Source: Hippasteria phrygiana (lineage: Eukaryota > Echinodermata > Asteroidea > Valvatida > Goniasteridae). From it: a stretch of DNA of 64,000 bases. The position numbers were made by a program, and so were the translations under genes. Where the stretch lies: the NCBI GenBank assembly GCA_037893225.1, contig JAZGUH010000088.1:1214501-1278500 (forward strand), written 5' to 3'. The notes beneath the pieces are model-generated. The model had not been told where the DNA came from. It worked only from the letters and a program-made list of their open reading frames with translations, and did not search any database. Below are positions 44,557 to 55,062 of the stretch, piece after piece (positions within the stretch are counted from its first letter, which is position 1; each line of letters opens with the position of its first letter).

Positions 44557-45814
44557 AGATCTGAGATTGTTGAATGACAAAAGTGACCTCTAGAAAATTC
44601 GTGTACAATCTCAATGACGATTTGGGGGGGGGGGGGGGGCGGAAAAAAAAAATTTAATTAAAAAATTAAAAAAATCTTAACGAAAACAATAGCGGTTCCG
44701 CACTGTATGCGGAACCGCTAAAACAAAAAAGAATTCCGCCCGCCCGCCCGCCCGCCCCCCACTGCACTGGCGAAGGGGTGTGGAAGACTAAAAATGAATG
44801 TGACCGACTGCAAGTGCAACTTGTGCAAGTTTAGTATAGCAAAAGCGCCCTCTGTTGTAAACGTATTAAAAATACTCGACAATTGCAAGCTCGCCACAAA
44901 GGTAAATTATGGTCGTTTATAATCGGATTTATTTAGGTTGTAAATTAATATATTAATCTATGCAAAGCCAAATTAATCTTGGTTATATTACACACTATAG
45001 AGGAGTCATTGAGAACTGAATTTGTACCGTTACCTCTCATATTTTGCCGAAAGTCTTTCGGGAAGCGTTCCCCTCTCTATCTCGTCGTAAGCAGTCATCT
45101 TCGTACGCTGGGAGAGTATCGATTAGATTTCATCGATGCCACCAGTACCGATTTTGAGATTTGCAACTTCGCTGATTTTTTCCCCCATTTTATCTTGAAA
45201 ATATTGCAGATTTAAAGTATATTTCTTTTAGTATGGCCTTTTCAAATTGCTCCTTGTTTGATCGATGTCGAAAAATGTTATAATCTCAAGTCTCATATAT
45301 ATTTCCAGCATTTTTTCTTCTTCAGACATTGGAAAGAGAAATCGACCCCAGTTGAGTCGATCTTCAAAAGTAATCGTTTATAACTTTCACCCCGGCGCGG
45401 CCGGCTTGGAAATGGGTCTAGTCCACACTAAATAAAAGGGACCATATTATTAGCATCAAAAGATAGCAATGGGAGTAAGACATGGAAGAGGGACATCAAA
45501 TCAAGTATTTTGCCCAAATGTTTTTTCTGATGCTTTCTAGAGCTGTTAGTGATCACACTGACATAAAAAATAGGACAACACTCTGGATATATAAGAAATT
45601 AGAGGGTCATCTTCAAGACATTATCATTATGTTTGTAATTGTAAGTTTGTAACATGGACGGAATTTTTTTTATTATTGACTGGACAAAAAAGAGAGGAAT
45701 TTAGTACCATTCCGAAATGTTGGTTAGTTTACATCTCTAACAATGTCAGGATTGTTATCAGTGGGAATTATGACAAATGTTGAGGTATTTTAAAAAATTA
45801 AGATGTGATATTAT
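44557..45814. other. Non-coding with one strong hairpin
   Basis: 44690-44720 is a perfect hairpin (TAGCGGTTCCGCA/TGCGGAACCGCTA) between a G-run (44625-44640) and a CCCG microsatellite (44738-44760). No gene is recognised elsewhere. Confidence 0.55.
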
Positions 45815-45979
45815 ACAAATAATGAATGTTTATGAGTGCGATGGTAAGAATAATTTCATGAGGTGACAGATGACATGTTCCATTCCACGAGGCGAAGCCG
45901 AGTGGAATGGGACATATCATCTGTCACCGAATGAAATTATTCTTACCATTGCACGAATGTGAAACATTCATTATTTGTT
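45815..45979. mobile_element. Foldback MITE, family H
   Basis: Arms of about 75 bp: ACAAATAATGAATGTTTATG ... GACATGTTCCATTCCAC on the left and their complement on the right, around a GAGGCGAAGCCGA centre that is itself palindromic. It directly abuts the inverted repeat at 45981. Confidence 0.85.
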
Positions 45980-45980
45980 T

Positions 45981-46465
45981 TATACAACGCCTGAATAAAT
46001 TCGACAGATTGCATGCATGGATTTCTTTGTGTAACGTTACAACGTGCCGTTTACCTTCTCATCAGTCCCGCATAAAACCGCGACAAAAAATTGTCGAGTT
46101 CCGAATCAGTTAAAGCTTCAATTGTTGTTCCTGTGTGTCTTGCAAATTCATCTAATCGTTTCACTGCATATTTGATTTGTCTCTTTGTATTTGGAGCGTC
46201 AGCATCGCCTACGAGTTCCAATATTTCGTCGTCTGTTAGGAGAACAAACCGCGGCAGTTCGGGAAACTCTGCCGCTATGTTGTGTGAATGACAGCCCTGT
46301 TGTAAGTCTTTTGGTTCTATCAATGCGCGCGCACTGTTTGATAGAACCATGTGATAGAACGTTTTGGGCGGTGCGGGTTCGCGTCGTGTGATGGGTCGAA
46401 TAATTCAATGCACGTGATGGACGATCCACCAATCGGATGGCTAGGATTTATTCAGGTGTTGTATA
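45981..46465. mobile_element. Inverted-repeat-bounded segment carrying a recombinase-like exon
   Basis: TATACAACGCCTGAATAAAT at 45981-46000 and its complement (one mismatch) at 46446-46465 bound a 485-bp segment that contains the coding fragment 46055-46350. The left boundary touches foldback 45815-45979. Confidence 0.7.
46055..46350 (-). CDS. Tyrosine-recombinase-like N-terminal fragment (ZMYM/KIAA1958/Crypton type)
   Basis: The minus strand encodes RFVLLTDDEILELVGDADAP, NTKRQIKYAVKRLDEFARHT and LTDSELDNFLSRFYAGLMR. This pattern (Thr-Asp-Glu/Asp-Glu, Asn-Thr-Lys-Arg, Phe-x-Tyr/Phe-x-Ala near the end) is seen before the DUF3504 domain in ZMYM/QRICH1/KIAA1958 proteins, which derive from Crypton tyrosine recombinases. 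The frame ends at a good donor AAG/GTAAAC (46055/46054). The catalytic Arg/Tyr half is not found. The start at 46350 lies in a short hairpin (GGTTCTATCAA/TTGATAGAACC at 46312-46348), so the true start may be internal. Confidence 0.5.
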
Positions 46466-46811
46466 AAGATTAATATGTTCCAGAAATTGTACATGTTTGA
46501 TATGTTACAAACATAATATCTTGAAGATGATTCCAGGTCTAACTTCTTAAATACTCTGTTAGATGTTGATTATTTTGCTAAAACAAACTTGTTGATGGGT
46601 ACTGAGAGTATTGTGACAAAAATGTTGGGATAAATGTGTTTTTGCATCTACATGTACTATGTAAGCCCCAGGACTCAAATTTACCCGTACTGAATTTTGA
46701 CAAAACAAATCATGGCAGAACATATTCAAGAAATATTTCACCGTAGAAAGTTCAAAATTCACTTTTCAGTCATGTTTCTTCATCATCTTCAATTTCTGTT
46801 TTAGACTGCAG
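46466..46811. other. Upstream region or 5' intron of NAA80
   Basis: No coding exon is seen. It ends in TTCTGTTTTAGACTGCAG (acceptor at 46810-46811), so a non-coding first exon probably lies further upstream. Confidence 0.5.
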
Positions 46812-46927
46812 GATATGGCTTGCGTTGGGACAGGCATTTATATGGAGCCATTGCACATAAGGCCAGATTTAATGGATGCTTGCGTGGACTTGTTGAATGC
46901 CCAGTGGCCCCGCAGTAAAGCAGCCAG
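46812..46927 (+). CDS. NAA80: NAA80, first coding exon
   Basis: After the acceptor the exon opens GATATGG; the start codon is 46815. It encodes MACVGTGIYMEPLHIRPDLM then DACVDLLNAQWPRSKAA. The EPLHxRPxLxDACxDLxNxQWPRS block is diagnostic of NAA80/NAT6, the cytosolic GNAT enzyme that acetylates the processed N-terminus of actin. The donor CAG/GTATAT ends the exon at 46927 with two bases left over (AG of Arg). The start agrees with the family because nothing conserved precedes EPLH. Confidence 0.88.
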
Positions 46928-47184
46928 GTATATACATTCTTTTATTGTTTTCTTCTTTTTGGGAGAAACTTGTGGCATTTTTTAGGGGCAAGACATTTGG
47001 GGTTAAATTGCACAATGCATATAAAAGGTAGTATACACCATTTGCTTTTGCTGAAATGTTCAGAAATAAATGGATTTGGGGGTTAGTATTTTATAGCGTG
47101 CCAGCAAATACTGTAGCACTGACCTGTATAATGTTGTGTGTGCATAGATGCTGGGAAAACAGAGAAGAAAAAAAATTATGTTCT

Positions 47185-47465
47185 AGTAGTCTGGTTTCCT
47201 GACCATACCTAAGACAAAACGGAGCAATTTCTAGACGTCGGGGAATTATCAGGTGGGGGACTAGACTATTTCCAATGATTGTCGGCCGACAATCGTTGGG
47301 AAACGATATATATTTTCACTTTTTTCTTTAACGACAGCACCAGGTGCCATGATTTCACAGGATGTTTGACACTGCTATTTACTTACAATCTAGTACGGTA
47401 TTTTTGTAATAATATAGTAGTTTTGTTTTTTGATGTTTGCAAATGTTGTATACTACCTTTAAGGG
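47185..47465. repeat. Dispersed repeat, partner of 18572-18830
   Basis: Same ordered blocks as 18572-18830 with a small insertion after the GTCGGCCGAC palindrome. It lies in NAA80 intron 1 and is followed by a G-run (47480-47491). Confidence 0.8.
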
Positions 47466-47962
47466 GAGAAAAGATATTTGGGGGGGGGGGGGGTGGGGCT
47501 AGCTTTTGTGGGGGAAAGATGGGCAGGGCTACATCCCAGTATATACTTGCCTCCAGATAAACCTTCGAGTAGTTATTGTGCAGTGGAAATCAATACAAAA
47601 TTTTGCTAAAATATGTCACATCTGCTTGGGTCAGTTTTTACAATTTGCAAGATGAATTAAGGAATTTCAAAAAAATTGATGAACGCACGGAATCTCCATC
47701 GGTAGACTGATACATTAAGCCCCAGCTCTTGAGGTATAGACCAATCACAGCCACATGTGCCACACATAAACACGTGCCGTGCACATCAGACTGTTTAATG
47801 CGTAGTCGCTGTAGTTTGCTGTGATTGGTCAGTGCATCAAGGGGCAGGACTTAACGGATCTGTCTATTCAAAAACAACTAATGCAAAACTGAAATATCTA
47901 CCAAAAGAATGTATAATTTCAGTTATTCTGTTGTAAATCATTTTGCCTTGTGATCAAGCTAG

Positions 47963-48117
47963 GCTTCACTCACTGGACAAGTCTTGCGACGGACTGCCAT
48001 ATTCTCTAGTGATGGTCGACGACAAATGCGAAACGAGCACTCATCCCAGTATTGTGATTGGCTACTGCAGATTGGCCAAAGTCATCAGCGTACCCAGCAG
48101 TGTGCTCGTTGAGTCTG
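47963..48117 (+). CDS. NAA80: NAA80, second coding exon
   Basis: 155 nt encoding RLHSLDKSCDGLPYSLVMVD, then HPSIVIGYCRLAKVISVPSS and VLVES. RLHSL and IGYCRL are the conserved start of the acetyltransferase fold (beta strands 2 to 4). The acceptor CTAG ends at 47962 and the first G completes the Arg codon from the previous exon. The donor CTG/GTAAGG leaves one base. The longer open frame that continues past the donor is intron read-through. Confidence 0.9.
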
Positions 48118-48479
48118 GTAAGGATTTTAACATCATCCTATCCTACCAACAAAAGGTAGCATCCTTTCCCTTTCTGCGTCCGTCGCGCCTCCCTTTCTCC
48201 TTATAAAGACCTGGGCCTTGTATGTGAGGTTTTGTCAATGCCTTTCTCAAAGAAGTTTGAGAATAAACTTGCTTAAGTTTGAAATGTTAGGCCAGCTAAT
48301 TTTGTTGATTTGTATATTTCAGTTTAATCCAGTCAGTTAGTAGTTTGCAGCAGCTTAATTCATTTTCAAATGACACTGATTAGATATAACATCTTGGTTT
48401 ACATTGTAAAAGACCATAATTGTTTAGTACATATTTCTTTTATGGAAATCGACCATCACAAGGCCAAAGGCCACTCGAG

Positions 48480-48716
48480 GTGTGGGCTGCAGAGGAAAGT
48501 GTGGAAGAACCAGCCCCTCACACTGAAACAAGACACGATAAACTGATCTCTTCACAGTATGAATAGGGTCGGGATGGGTAACTAGTCCACTGCAAGGCAT
48601 TAATAATGCCTCTATCCATATTAAGCGCTATGGTCCAGGACTGGGCTCGAACCCACAACTTGCAGAATTACCCGCAGACCACAAATTTAATGCTCCAAAC
48701 CACTAGGCCACGGCAC
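48480..48716 (-). mobile_element. tRNA-derived SINE, second family
   Basis: The minus strand starts GTGCCGTGGCCTAGTGGTTT (good pol III A box TGGCCTAGTGG) and carries GGGTTCGAGCCC (B box, 48643-48654). The body extends about 170 bp further. It lies in NAA80 intron 2. Confidence 0.7.
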
Positions 48717-48753
48717 TTCCACATGTACATTGTACATATGTTTGAATCAACAG

Positions 48754-48932
48754 TGGTAGTCCCTGAAAATCTTCGAGGCAGAGGCCTGGGAAGGCGAGTC
48801 ATGGAGCTAGCGGAGTCCCACGCCAGGATGCAAGGCTTCAAGACGATGTACCTCAACACTAAAGACAAACAGGACTTCTATGCGCACCTGGGATATGAAT
48901 ACTGCAAAGCAGTCAACACGCTAGATGCACAG
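48754..48932 (+). CDS. NAA80: NAA80, third coding exon: acetyl-CoA binding core
   Basis: 179 nt encoding VVVPENLRGRGLGRRVMELA then ESHARMQGFKTMYLNTKDKQ and DFYAHLGYEYCKAVNTLDAQ. RGRGLG is the R-x-x-G-x-G acetyl-CoA pyrophosphate loop, and FYAHLGYE is the C-terminal GNAT signature. The acceptor CAACAG ends at 48753 and two bases complete the split Val codon. The donor CAG/GTATGA ends at 48932 in phase 0. Confidence 0.92.
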
Positions 48933-49066
48933 GTATGAGGAGTGGGAGGGGGTGGACCAAAGTTTGTAGAGAAGGGGTGGGGCCAGTGGCGCAGCCAGTG
49001 CAAGGGTTCAAGGGGCATGAGCCCTACCCAAGAGCTTGTCAATTCTTAAATTTTCATTTCTTAAAT

Positions 49067-49382
49067 TTAACCCCTTGTGTCCAGCTGTCATTGATGGGTG
49101 GCTGTATGCCAAGAATAGGCTGTGCAGCCAAGCGTAAATGCAAACAATAGGCACCACACTGAATAGAGTGGTGCTGTTCATTGCACTTGGAGCCCCCCCT
49201 TTCGTGTGAATGAAAGCTTTGTTTGAAAAAGCTCCATCTATTTATTATACTCCCATTCAAGAACAATAGAGTTGAAACATGAATGGATTGAGTACGCACA
49301 GGAATGCATGTATAGATGACAACCAGTCAAGTGGTCATTTTCAAACCACGGCTATGGCCATCGTTCGTATTTAAGAGGTTTA
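49067..49382. mobile_element. TTAA MITE related to the satellite unit, with an insert
   Basis: Starts TTAACCCCTTGTGTCCAGCT and ends CGTTCGTATTTAAGAGGTTT. It shares ATTGATGGG, GCACAGGAATGCATG and GGCTATGGCCATCGTTCGTA with 21150-21337 and the array, but about 125 bp of other sequence (around 49155-49275) interrupts it. Confidence 0.75.
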
Positions 49383-50374
49383 TTTTTTTGTCGTGTAGAA
49401 TATCAGTGCACATTTATACACCATTAGTTGCCCAAGTCTGAAATAGCAAAATTGCCAAGTGAAATTGGTGCTACAAACGTTTTAAAAAATTGGGACAAAA
49501 ATTAGTTATGAACCCAACCCTATGACAAATAGTGGGCACCCCTCTACTAAAGGCACACAGCATAAGAGACATGTGGTGCCAAAAATGAAAAGAAATGTAA
49601 ATGTGTAATAATTAGTGAATGCTGTGAAGTTGGATGTGGTGAAACTCGAGAGAAATTGGTGTTGAAGTGAAGAGTGCCATTCATCAGAGGGTGAAAAAGT
49701 ATTTAATTTTGCCGAAAGTTAATTCACTCAATCTTGACTATTTCTGACGGAACTGAGATTAAACATTTTTAGCCTCAGTTAAAAATATTCTCTCTCCCCA
49801 TGCCCCTGACCTTAGTGGGGGTGGGGGGGGAGACACCTTGCCTTGGAGCCAATTGTACTACAAAAAGCATTCGTCCTAGAATAACTGTGGTTGGAAAGAT
49901 CATTCAGTAGTAAAAATATAATAATGTACATGACCATCCCTTGAAAATGTGCCATTTACCGAAAATCATTGATCAAAATCATTTCGGGGACGAAAGTTTG
50001 GTTTGGAAATGTGCAACCAAATTCACAGTGGTTCCCATGAGACTTTCACCACATACAGACTGTACTATGTGCAGAGCCAGTCCGAATGTCCGGATGTAAA
50101 TGATTTGGTTTATTCCACAATGTTTGCATGAAGATTACACATGATGGTAAATGTACAATATTTACGCTCAGACTTTGCAAACCAAAGAGATGACATTTGG
50201 GGGGATTTCAGGGCAGTGTTTGCCTTTAACACCCCCACCCCTACCCCACCCATTTTAGACTGCAGTTACGAATAATAAGTTTACGCGATTCTGAGCCCTC
50301 TTTTAGTTTTAGTGCCACATGCAAATTCTGCCCGTTTAAACATCCCTCCTTGAATTTACTCAACCCCGCTTCAG
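49383..50374. other. NAA80 intron 3
   Basis: No further exon or clear repeat is seen. It ends with the acceptor CCGCTTCAG at 50374. Confidence 0.6.
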
Positions 50375-50692
50375 ATGTTGGAGACCTGTGACTGCAGCTC
50401 TTCCCCGAAGGAAGTTTCCAGTTCTACCGACTCCGATCATTCAAGAGAAGAACAACTCAATACAGGGAACCAGCCAGTCGTGGAGCCAGCCAATAGCAGC
50501 TCAGACAGCACCTGCCTTGGATCGAAGACTGATGGCAGTCAACCTGTCAGTCAGTCAGGGGAAGGGGCTCAGTGTGACAATATTTTGAATGCCCCACCTC
50601 CCCCCCCGCCGCCCCCTCCGCCGCCCCCTCCAGTTCAAGTTTCCACAATTCCATCGGTTATCGTCTACTGTATGAAAAAGGAGGTGTCGTGA
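50375..50692 (+). CDS. NAA80: NAA80, last coding exon: polyproline tail
   Basis: Encodes 105 residues: MLETCDCSSSPKEVSSS, a Ser/Gln/Asp-rich linker, an uninterrupted run of 13 prolines, and a short end VIVYCMKKEVS. Vertebrate NAA80 has a proline-rich segment in the same place that binds profilin-actin, and a short hydrophobic-basic end. Phase 0 entry matches exon 3. Joined, the four exons give about 254 residues. The linker is unlike vertebrate sequence, as expected for a disordered region. Confidence 0.8.
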   Translation: MLETCDCSSSPKEVSSSTDSDHSREEQLNTGNQPVVEPANSSSDSTCLGSKTDGSQPVSQSGEGAQCDNILNAPPPPPPPPPPPPPVQVSTIPSVIVYCMKKEVS

Positions 50693-50800
50693 CCGTGACT
50701 GGTGCAGACAACAAACCTTTTTCAGACATTTGATTTCCACACATAAGCCATCATCACCCCCCCCCCAACCCCTCCCCCCCACCCCCCCCCCCCCACCCCC

Positions 50801-50806
50801 AATAAA
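50801..50806 (+). promoter_or_regulatory. Polyadenylation signal of NAA80
   Basis: AATAAA lies 108 bp after the stop codon, right behind a long C-rich stretch (50757-50799). Confidence 0.55.
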
Positions 50807-50861
50807 ATGTGGGTTACGCCTTTGACTGGATGTTGCATCCGGATGACGTCTATACATGTCC

Positions 50862-50990
50862 AAAACAATTATATAAATGCAATCTCTGCATTTTCAATCC
50901 ATTGTTGATTATTGTGTATGTTACGCTTGGCTGCACAAGCCGGCATGTCACCCTGGTGCCCCATTATAACATCCGTACTCAAGGGGTTAA
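50862..50990. mobile_element. TTAA MITE, CCCCTTG type, partial
   Basis: The right two thirds of the family: TTTTCAATCCATTGTTGATT, ACGCTTGGCTGCACAAGC and GTACTCAAGGGGTTAA (TTAA 50987-50990). The left end is diverged or missing. Confidence 0.7.
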
Positions 50991-53115
50991 GGGGGGGGGG
51001 GTTCAGTAGTTTTTCAGTACTATCCGCAAAAATGTTGGTGCTCATGTTTTTTTTGGTATTTTGGGGTTTTTTAAAGTGTTTTTTAGAAGCAGTTTCTGTT
51101 GCTGTTAAAAATAGACATTTTACAAATGTAAAAGTCCATATTTAAATCCTCATGTTTTTTCCAGCCGGGTATTCACAACTCTGTACTTCATTTGTTTTTT
51201 CTAATTCTCAGGCATTCAAACTAAACTAAATTCATCAGATCTTAATCTGTAAACATAAATTAGCATTATTAGATTATTTTAAAGGTTACTCTCAGTGATG
51301 TCATGTGCAATATCCTTTATCCTAGTCTTCCAAGTTAATTGACCTTTCATGGCAGAATCCTGTAGACACAATTTGTAAAGAAATGTCGAAGCACATCAAC
51401 TATCAATTTAATGTTGAAGCCAAAATCTTTGGCAAACAAAATTTACTGTACAAAACTATATAGAGTTGTGTAAGGAGTGTTGTACATACCAATGATAGGT
51501 CAGTTATATTAAAGATATGATATAACCTTATTGACCAAAATCTAAATTGATTAGTTTTAATCTTTAAGCTTACTGTTTATAAAGATGGTATCAGTACCAA
51601 TCCTTCTAATAATATTTCCGTCTGAAATGCTTACATCTTAAGAAAATTGCATCTGAAGACCTCCCAAAATGCTGTGGCTTATTTTGATTTCAACAATTGA
51701 AATGAGCACTTTAAAGAACATGTACACAATCACTGTTAAAACAATGATTTTTCACTATTTTCACTATTGTGGCTCGGTTGACGTATTGAGCTCAAACCTG
51801 TACAAGTTTGATATTTCATGTATATGTTGAATCACACAAAGTATCAGAACTGCCTGCAACTATCAGGGACGGATCTAGAGGGGGGTTGTGGGGGGGTCGC
51901 AAACCCCACCCCCCCCCCCCCTTCCCCGCCCCTTGGGCTGCTGAGCAAAGTTGTGATAACAATGCTAAACCACATTCTTGTTGCCAGTGGGTATACTGCT
52001 GGTTCATACACTGTATAGGGCTGTTCATTTTTGAATAATTTAGTATTCGATTATTCGAGACTGGGCTTGACCGAATATTCGAATATTCGATACTCGCAGA
52101 TCAAGTCTTTCAGGCGTCTGCTGCAACTGCATGCCGCGCCAGGAAAAAGTTGCATGCAAAGCACGCCGGTGTTTTACATGCGGCGATCGATATCAGAGAC
52201 CACCCGAAGGAATTTTGTTTTGCATTGTACCAGTACTTATAACTTTCTGATAACAAGAAACCAAACTACAGCCCGAGTTTTTGCAATAATTATTTTAGAA
52301 GTGTCAAGGGTTTTACGGTCGGGAACAATAAACCTCTGTCCACAAAAAATGCGGCATTTGACACTGCTAAGTGCCGTAACTTGTCTATTAAAATAGCATC
52401 ATAGTCATATCTGTACGTGGATATATATTTTTTTCGAATATTCGAATCGGCAAAAAGCTATTTGAATATTCTGTTGATGATCGAATATTCGCTATTTTTT
52501 TAAGTCATAAGGCTAGCTTTTTCAATTTAACATTTTTTACGGCAGTTTATCTAACTAATTTCAAAAATGGAAAGTAATATTTAAAAATGCAACAACCCAT
52601 TGTAACAGTTGGATAAATTCATATCAACACGATTTATCACCCAAAAGTAATTGCAAACATTTTTCAATAACTTTGACACCTTTCTTTATTTGTGTACATC
52701 AAACGTAAATGAATTAGAGATATTAAACATCTGCTTTGCCGTTTATGACCATAAACTGCGATGGCATGGATACTCGCAAATGCACCCATTGCGTTCTGTT
52801 GCCAATTTCACAAAGCTGCTAACACAAAAAAATTGCTAAGCACCAAAAAGTCTCGCTTAGTAAAACAGGTTACCAGCCAAAACGCCATGTGATTGTCATG
52901 CTAAGCAAACGAAAGTTGAACACCAGTCACAAGCAATTATATAAATCACAAATTTGGTTGGTAATCTTGTGTTTTTCTTTTTTGTTTTTACCGTGGAAAA
53001 CTTTTCATGCTAAGCACATTTTTGTGATTAGCAACTCCATGAAATTTGTCCCGGTGTCCTTGTCACGGTGGTGGAATTGTTAGCCTTGCTTCAAGACGTT
53101 TCCAATTTCCGCTGC
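50991..53115. other. Intergenic, about 2.1 kb, repeats only
   Basis: Between the convergent ends of NAA80 and the three-exon gene. Holds a GGGACGGATCTAGAGGGGGG repeat (51866-51960) whose relative is at 60578-60655 with TGGGCTGCTGAGCAAAGTTGTGATAA in common, and a dispersed repeat (52225-52505). No gene is recognised. Confidence 0.5.
52225..52505. repeat. Dispersed repeat, partner of 23745-24060
   Basis: Same block order as 23745-24060, with palindromic TCGAATATTCG sequences at both ends (52065-52090 and 52434-52495). Confidence 0.78.
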
Positions 53116-53380
53116 TCACAGGGTCAGTACATAGTTAAATTTAAACGCCTGTTGTTGGGGGAATTCATAGTCTCTGACTTTCTCCAAGACCAGGCGCACC
53201 TCGCTGTTTTTGGAGCGGAATTCAAAGTTGTTCTCTTTCCGGCGCACCCCCATGGCCTTCATGTGGTGTGGGTTGGTGTTCTTGGACAACGGCTGGCGGC
53301 CGTCTACGACCATTTCCTTCCGGTAGGTGCCACACAGCTCGTAGATCATGACGCCTTGATGCTGGGGGTCTATGAAACAG
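53116..53380 (-). CDS. Unrecognised protein, exon 3 (last)
   Basis: Encodes CFIDPQHQGVMIYELCGTYR, then MVVDGRQPLSKN, NPHHMKAMGVRRKENNFEFR and the end VRDYEFPQQQAFKFNYVLTL, followed by TGA. The acceptor CCAATCAG ends at 53381 and one base completes the codon from exon 2 (Asn). Basic residues cluster in the middle. Dense open sequence, balanced composition and correct phase across three exons make it a real gene, but I do not recognise the family. Confidence 0.75.
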
Positions 53381-53749
53381 CTGATTGGTTGAAAGTGGGA
53401 GAAAAACATGAATAATTAATGAGGGGTTTACGTCATGAAAGCGGTTCCAAGGTGAACACAAGCAGCTTGATTGGTGAACATTAGGCCAAGGAGCAATTTC
53501 ATTGGGTTGCTTAACAGTTAGCGGAAAAGTTGTGCTAACTATGGTACCGTATTTTCGGATTAACTACTAACTTACGCTTCGTCTGATATCTGAACGTATA
53601 CCCTATATCGGAACAATTTTGCTGGCGTAGTATAAAGCGCCAAGTCGTGCTTAACGGAGGTTTCTATTGTTACGTCAATATTTTAAGCAAATTCTGCCAG
53701 TAAAGTTAGCGGGCTCTTTCTATGCATGCGCGTAAATGGTCTCTATGTC

Positions 53750-53874
53750 ATTAGCCATTTAGAGGTATGGCGGACACAATAGGAGGGCGCTATTTGATTT
53801 GGGTAAACCTTTAAGGTATACCCAAATCAAATAGCGCCCTCCTATTGTGTCCACCATACCTCTAAAAGGCTAAT
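53750..53874. mobile_element. Near-perfect foldback MITE, family B, copy 2
   Basis: Same palindrome as 3768-3904 with a shorter centre and few changes (ACCATACC against GCCATACC). It lies in intron 2 of the three-exon gene. Confidence 0.9.
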
Positions 53875-55009
53875 GGCTGAGGTTCTGTCAGCAGTAAATC
53901 TTGTGCTTAGCAACACTATTATATTGGGCCCAAGCAATTAATAACGAGATATCGTAACGGACGTTTCTACGAAGTCGACTAAATTTAAACATTCCTGGAA
54001 TTCAGGCTAACAGGATTTCGAAGTGTTCCGAATTTTTTTAGAAGACATTTGAAATGTATGTCTCAAAAATTGGTTACCGCAACCCCCCCCCCCCCCCCCA
54101 AAAAAAAAAAAACCACAAACCGCGCGCCTGCGAATAGCTATGTCCGTGCTTTGTGGGCGTGGTATCCCAATGTTACTTAAATTAAACTGCAAATTTTCAA
54201 GCATTAATGGTATTAGCTTTCCAATGAGACATTAAACGAATACAAAATCGTCTACGTTTAAGTTGTAGTTTCAGAATAGTTCCTACTGTATATATGTCGA
54301 TATTTGGGAAAGGATCAGATCCTGCACAGGCCGGATATTCACAAGGCCGGATCCAGAACACAATTTATTATTTTTTTGGGGGGGGGGGCAACAAAATTGT
54401 TATATCCCCGAAAAAGGGGGGTCCAAAAACGTCCACAAATCACATAAAATGGAGGGTTTTTGCTTCCCTTTCTTTTACTTTGTTTTATTTTGTATGTGGG
54501 TGTACGCAGTGGCTGACTTGGTTTTGTTTTTGGGAGGGGGCCATGGCCCCGTTCCCCGTCCCCCCCCCCCCCCCCTTGATCCGCCGTTGGATATTCAGAA
54601 CGAACTCAGGCGACAAAAACTAGCGCATTGTAGAAAGCCATTTTGTTTTCAAAACATTAGGGCCTTAATATTTTATTTCTTTAATTTTTTCGTAATAAAC
54701 AAGCACGAATTCGTGCAGGAGCCGCGTCGTCCATCCACCGAATCAGTAAAGTATAGTAAATGTTGTAGCGCCCTCTTCTCTTGAGCCGTGTCGCGAAAAC
54801 GAATTTGGCACAAGAAGAAGAAAAACGCGCGCGCTAAGCGCTAAGAGCCCCGGCCGTCTGCGATGCGACGCGGCTAAAAAGAGCACACATGCGTAGTAAT
54901 TTTTCGGCAATAGAATCGATGAACCAACGGTCACGAGAAACAAAGTTTGGCTAAAAAGAATGAAACCCAGAACTTTTACAGTTTAGAAAAGGTAGAAAAT
55001 ACTAGTAAG
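53875..55009. other. Intronic (minus gene), homopolymer runs, possible promoter at right
   Basis: C/A run at 54081-54110, G-run at 54378-54388 and C-run at 54562-54576. The right part (54720-54870) is richer in CpG and GCGCGC than its surroundings and precedes the possible first exon at 55010. Confidence 0.4.
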
Positions 55010-55062
55010 ATGCCGAGAGAAATAATGCAGCTGAAAAAGGACGATAGACCCGGCCTGATGGG
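55010..55062 (+). CDS. Possible first coding exon of an unknown gene
   Basis: AAGATGCCG start context, then MPREIMQLKKDDRPGLM and a strong donor GGG/GTAAGT at 55062/55063. The region upstream is CpG-enriched, as expected of a promoter. No following exon was found on this strand, and the fragment is too short to assign. It lies antisense within intron 2 of the three-exon gene. Confidence 0.3.

Noticed and set aside
50388..50588. Alternative plus-strand frame in the NAA80 last exon
   Set aside because: Out of phase with exon 3 and lacks the polyproline tail; a shadow frame.
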